From a virus, in IMG/VR virus record IMGVR_UViG_3300027881_000109, positions 1 to 20,565 of that record: 20,565 nucleotides of DNA; one strand, given 5' to 3'. Numbering within the stretch: the first letter of the stretch is position 1; each line of letters begins with the position of its first letter. The position numbers and the translations under genes are program-made. Shown one piece after another: positions 19,109-20,565 of the stretch. The notes beneath the pieces were generated by a model. That model made no database searches, had not been told where the DNA came from, and worked only from the letters and a program-made list of their open reading frames with translations.

Positions 19109-19332
19109 GTACAGGTGACACAGTAGTAACGGACATCGGGCTAGCCGATGAGCTAACGATGGACGATCTGGTGCGTACGGTAGTAGCCCAGATGTTTGAG
19201 AACGACAACGACGTAGCTACCCTTGAGGTAGTACTGAATGGTACTGATGCCAAGGAACCACCCAAGTTGGAGATCGAACTCCGACTCATGAGCATCAATG
19301 GACAACCAACGAGGAGAAGTGAAGATGGCTAG
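19105..19332 (+). CDS. Small acidic protein upstream of the AAA+ gene, unknown
   Basis: The product has 75 residues and is acidic: DIGLADELTMDDLVRTVVAQ followed by strand-like VATLEVVLNG and LEIELRLMSI. It has no catalytic motif. ATGA overlap joins it to the previous gene, and it overlaps the AAA+ ATPase start by 8 bases, so it may be made together with the ATPase and possibly work with it. That link is context only. Confidence 0.6.
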   Translation: MSTGDTVVTDIGLADELTMDDLVRTVVAQMFENDNDVATLEVVLNGTDAKEPPKLEIELRLMSINGQPTRRSEDG

Positions 19333-20443
19333 TCCGCAAGGTGGCTCACTCAAGGGGCTCTATGATCCTGACATCATCGACTCTATTGTGCAGCATAAGA
19401 AGGACGAGGTCGAAGCGACCAAAGAGGACCCCTTTGTAATTGATGATGCCTACAAGTTCGCTCAACAGGAAGGCACGGTCATGTTTAGTGAGGCATTCTG
19501 GATGCCGAAGGAGATACCGGACATCCCATTGCCCATGTTTAAGGTGGAGGACTGGCATGAAGAAGCACAGCTACATATCCCAGACAAGGACCCCAACTGG
19601 GTGTGGAATAAGGGCGTTACTGAAAGGCTCGCACTCGCACTCTATTGCGGTGACACTACTCTACTTCATGGGCTCCAAGGAACTGGCAAGTCATGCCTCG
19701 CTGAGCAATGGTGTGCTACATTTGTCGTCCCGCTCTGGCGTATGTCATGCAACGTCGAGACAAGAGAAGCACACTTCCTTGGCTCTGCATCCATCGACTA
19801 TGAGGAGGTGAACGGTGAAGCCAAGATGTTCATTAAGCAAGAGCCTACCATCCTCACTGACAGTCTTAAATATGGTGGACTATTTCTCGAAGACGAAGCC
19901 TTCAGGCATAACAGCGCACTTGTGCTCCAGTCTCTTAGGGAGAAAAACACAAGGACCGTCCTTCTACCAGACGCACCGGGTCGTACAGCAGATGAGCGTA
20001 GGCTCGTTGCAACTGAAGGTAGATGGTGGTACATACTCACTGACAACACATGTGGGACTGGTGACGAGACAGGTGTCTTTGACGCTCAAGTGCAAGACGC
20101 TTCTACCTTGGACAGAATCGGTGCCTGTATCGAGGTCAGATACTTGGGCAAGTCTGATGAGAAAGACATCATGCGCAAGCACACTAGCCTTAGTGACGGG
20201 CAAATCTCAGGTATTATAGACTATGCCAAGCTAGTACGTAAGGCGTTCGAGAACCAATCGCTACTGTCTACGTTCTCAGTACGCTCACTGCTAGCATGGG
20301 GTGAGAAGGCTGAGATGACACAGAACTTGGAGCTTGCACTCCGTCTTACATGGTACGAGAAGCTATGCACTGACGACAAGGCTGTTGCTCGTGAGATGTA
20401 CCATCAGGTGTTTGCTCGGAGACTAATCAAAGGTGACGCATGA
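19325..20443 (+). CDS. CobS/MoxR-type AAA+ ATPase
   Basis: The product has 372 residues. AAA+ motifs are complete: Walker A GLQGTGKS (116-123), Walker B LFLEDE (186-191), sensor 1 at LTDN (N241), an arginine-finger candidate R264 in STLDRIGA, and a sensor 2 candidate R320 in FSVRSLL. The order and the insert before sensor 1 resemble the CobS subunit of cobaltochelatase and the MoxR family; many marine phages carry such a gene. These ATPases remodel a partner with a VWA domain, and the next gene is a candidate. Whether the phage protein acts in cobalamin chemistry is doubtful. I chose the ATG at 19325 (MASPQGG), with GAGGAG upstream; an ATG at 19298 adds nine residues. Confidence 0.85.
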   Translation: MASPQGGSLKGLYDPDIIDSIVQHKKDEVEATKEDPFVIDDAYKFAQQEGTVMFSEAFWMPKEIPDIPLPMFKVEDWHEEAQLHIPDKDPNWVWNKGVTERLALALYCGDTTLLHGLQGTGKSCLAEQWCATFVVPLWRMSCNVETREAHFLGSASIDYEEVNGEAKMFIKQEPTILTDSLKYGGLFLEDEAFRHNSALVLQSLREKNTRTVLLPDAPGRTADERRLVATEGRWWYILTDNTCGTGDETGVFDAQVQDASTLDRIGACIEVRYLGKSDEKDIMRKHTSLSDGQISGIIDYAKLVRKAFENQSLLSTFSVRSLLAWGEKAEMTQNLELALRLTWYEKLCTDDKAVAREMYHQVFARRLIKGDA

Positions 20444-20565
20444 GTAAAGACGTATCCATCCTCGACTTAGATCGCATCACGCAGGTACTACACCGCAGGT
20501 GTGAGTCAATGGACGTAGGTCTAACGTGGTCCAAGCAGGCCACCACTGCAATGACAGATGGCAGG
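20440..20565 (+). CDS. Start of the gene after the CobS-like ATPase, possible CobT/VWA-type partner (cut by window edge)
   Basis: Only 42 residues are present, MSKDVSILDLDRITQVLHRR then CESMDVGLTWSKQATTAMTD. The WSKQATTAMTDG segment resembles the strand-loop W-xxA-TDG seen near the start of metallopeptidase/VWA-type proteins encoded beside phage CobS-like ATPases. The ATG overlaps the ATPase stop (ATGA), which fits a two-subunit machine made in step. The VWA domain itself, if present, lies outside the window, so the call leans on context. Confidence 0.5.
   Translation, partial: MSKDVSILDLDRITQVLHRRCESMDVGLTWSKQATTAMTDGR

Overview
The window is part of the genome of a tailed double-stranded DNA bacteriophage. 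It carries the diagnostic head set (small and large terminase, portal, scaffold, major capsid protein, connector) beside a long run of very small, overlapping early-type genes. Balanced base composition, the marine-phage look of the 274-residue virion protein at 4079-4903, a CobS-like ATPase followed by a probable partner, and two proteins with lipoprotein-type signal peptides suggest an aquatic phage of a Gram-negative host, perhaps podovirus-like. The family and host cannot be fixed from this window.

Layout. Bases 1-11638 are read leftward (minus strand). In transcription order they are: a lipoprotein and a terminator-like hairpin; two small genes; small terminase; two paralogous beta-propeller proteins; large terminase; portal; a virion protein; a small helical protein; scaffold; major capsid protein; a decoration-like protein; a head-fibre-like protein; a sulfotransferase-like protein; and the start of a head-tail connector/tail protein cut by the window edge. 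Bases 12203-20565 are read rightward: about 29 genes, mostly 40-120 residues, ending in a CobS/MoxR-type AAA+ ATPase and the start of the next gene. Most genes on both arms are joined by TAATG, TGATG or ATGA overlaps, so translation is probably coupled along each transcript.

Between the arms lies a divergent control region (11639-12202) packed with perfect inverted repeats. It holds one good sigma70-like leftward promoter (TTGAGT, 17-base spacer, TATATT). The inverted-repeat habit does not stop at the control region: it runs on through three small genes, where 16 perfect stem-loops (mostly 6-9 bp arms around a 3-base loop) occur in under 700 bases, and it ends near a good rho-independent terminator at about 13400. 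The stems all differ in sequence, so this is not a repeat family or a CRISPR. It looks like selection for, or mutation toward, secondary structure itself, and it is the most unusual signal here.

Other points of interest: a possible three-helix RNA in a gene-free stretch (13808-13903); a zinc-ribbon gene lying almost wholly inside another open frame (18374-18535); a long hairpin that would bury a ribosome-binding site (18024-18074); two propeller proteins with a shared N-terminal domain inserted between the terminase genes; and a sulfotransferase-like gene inside the virion cluster.
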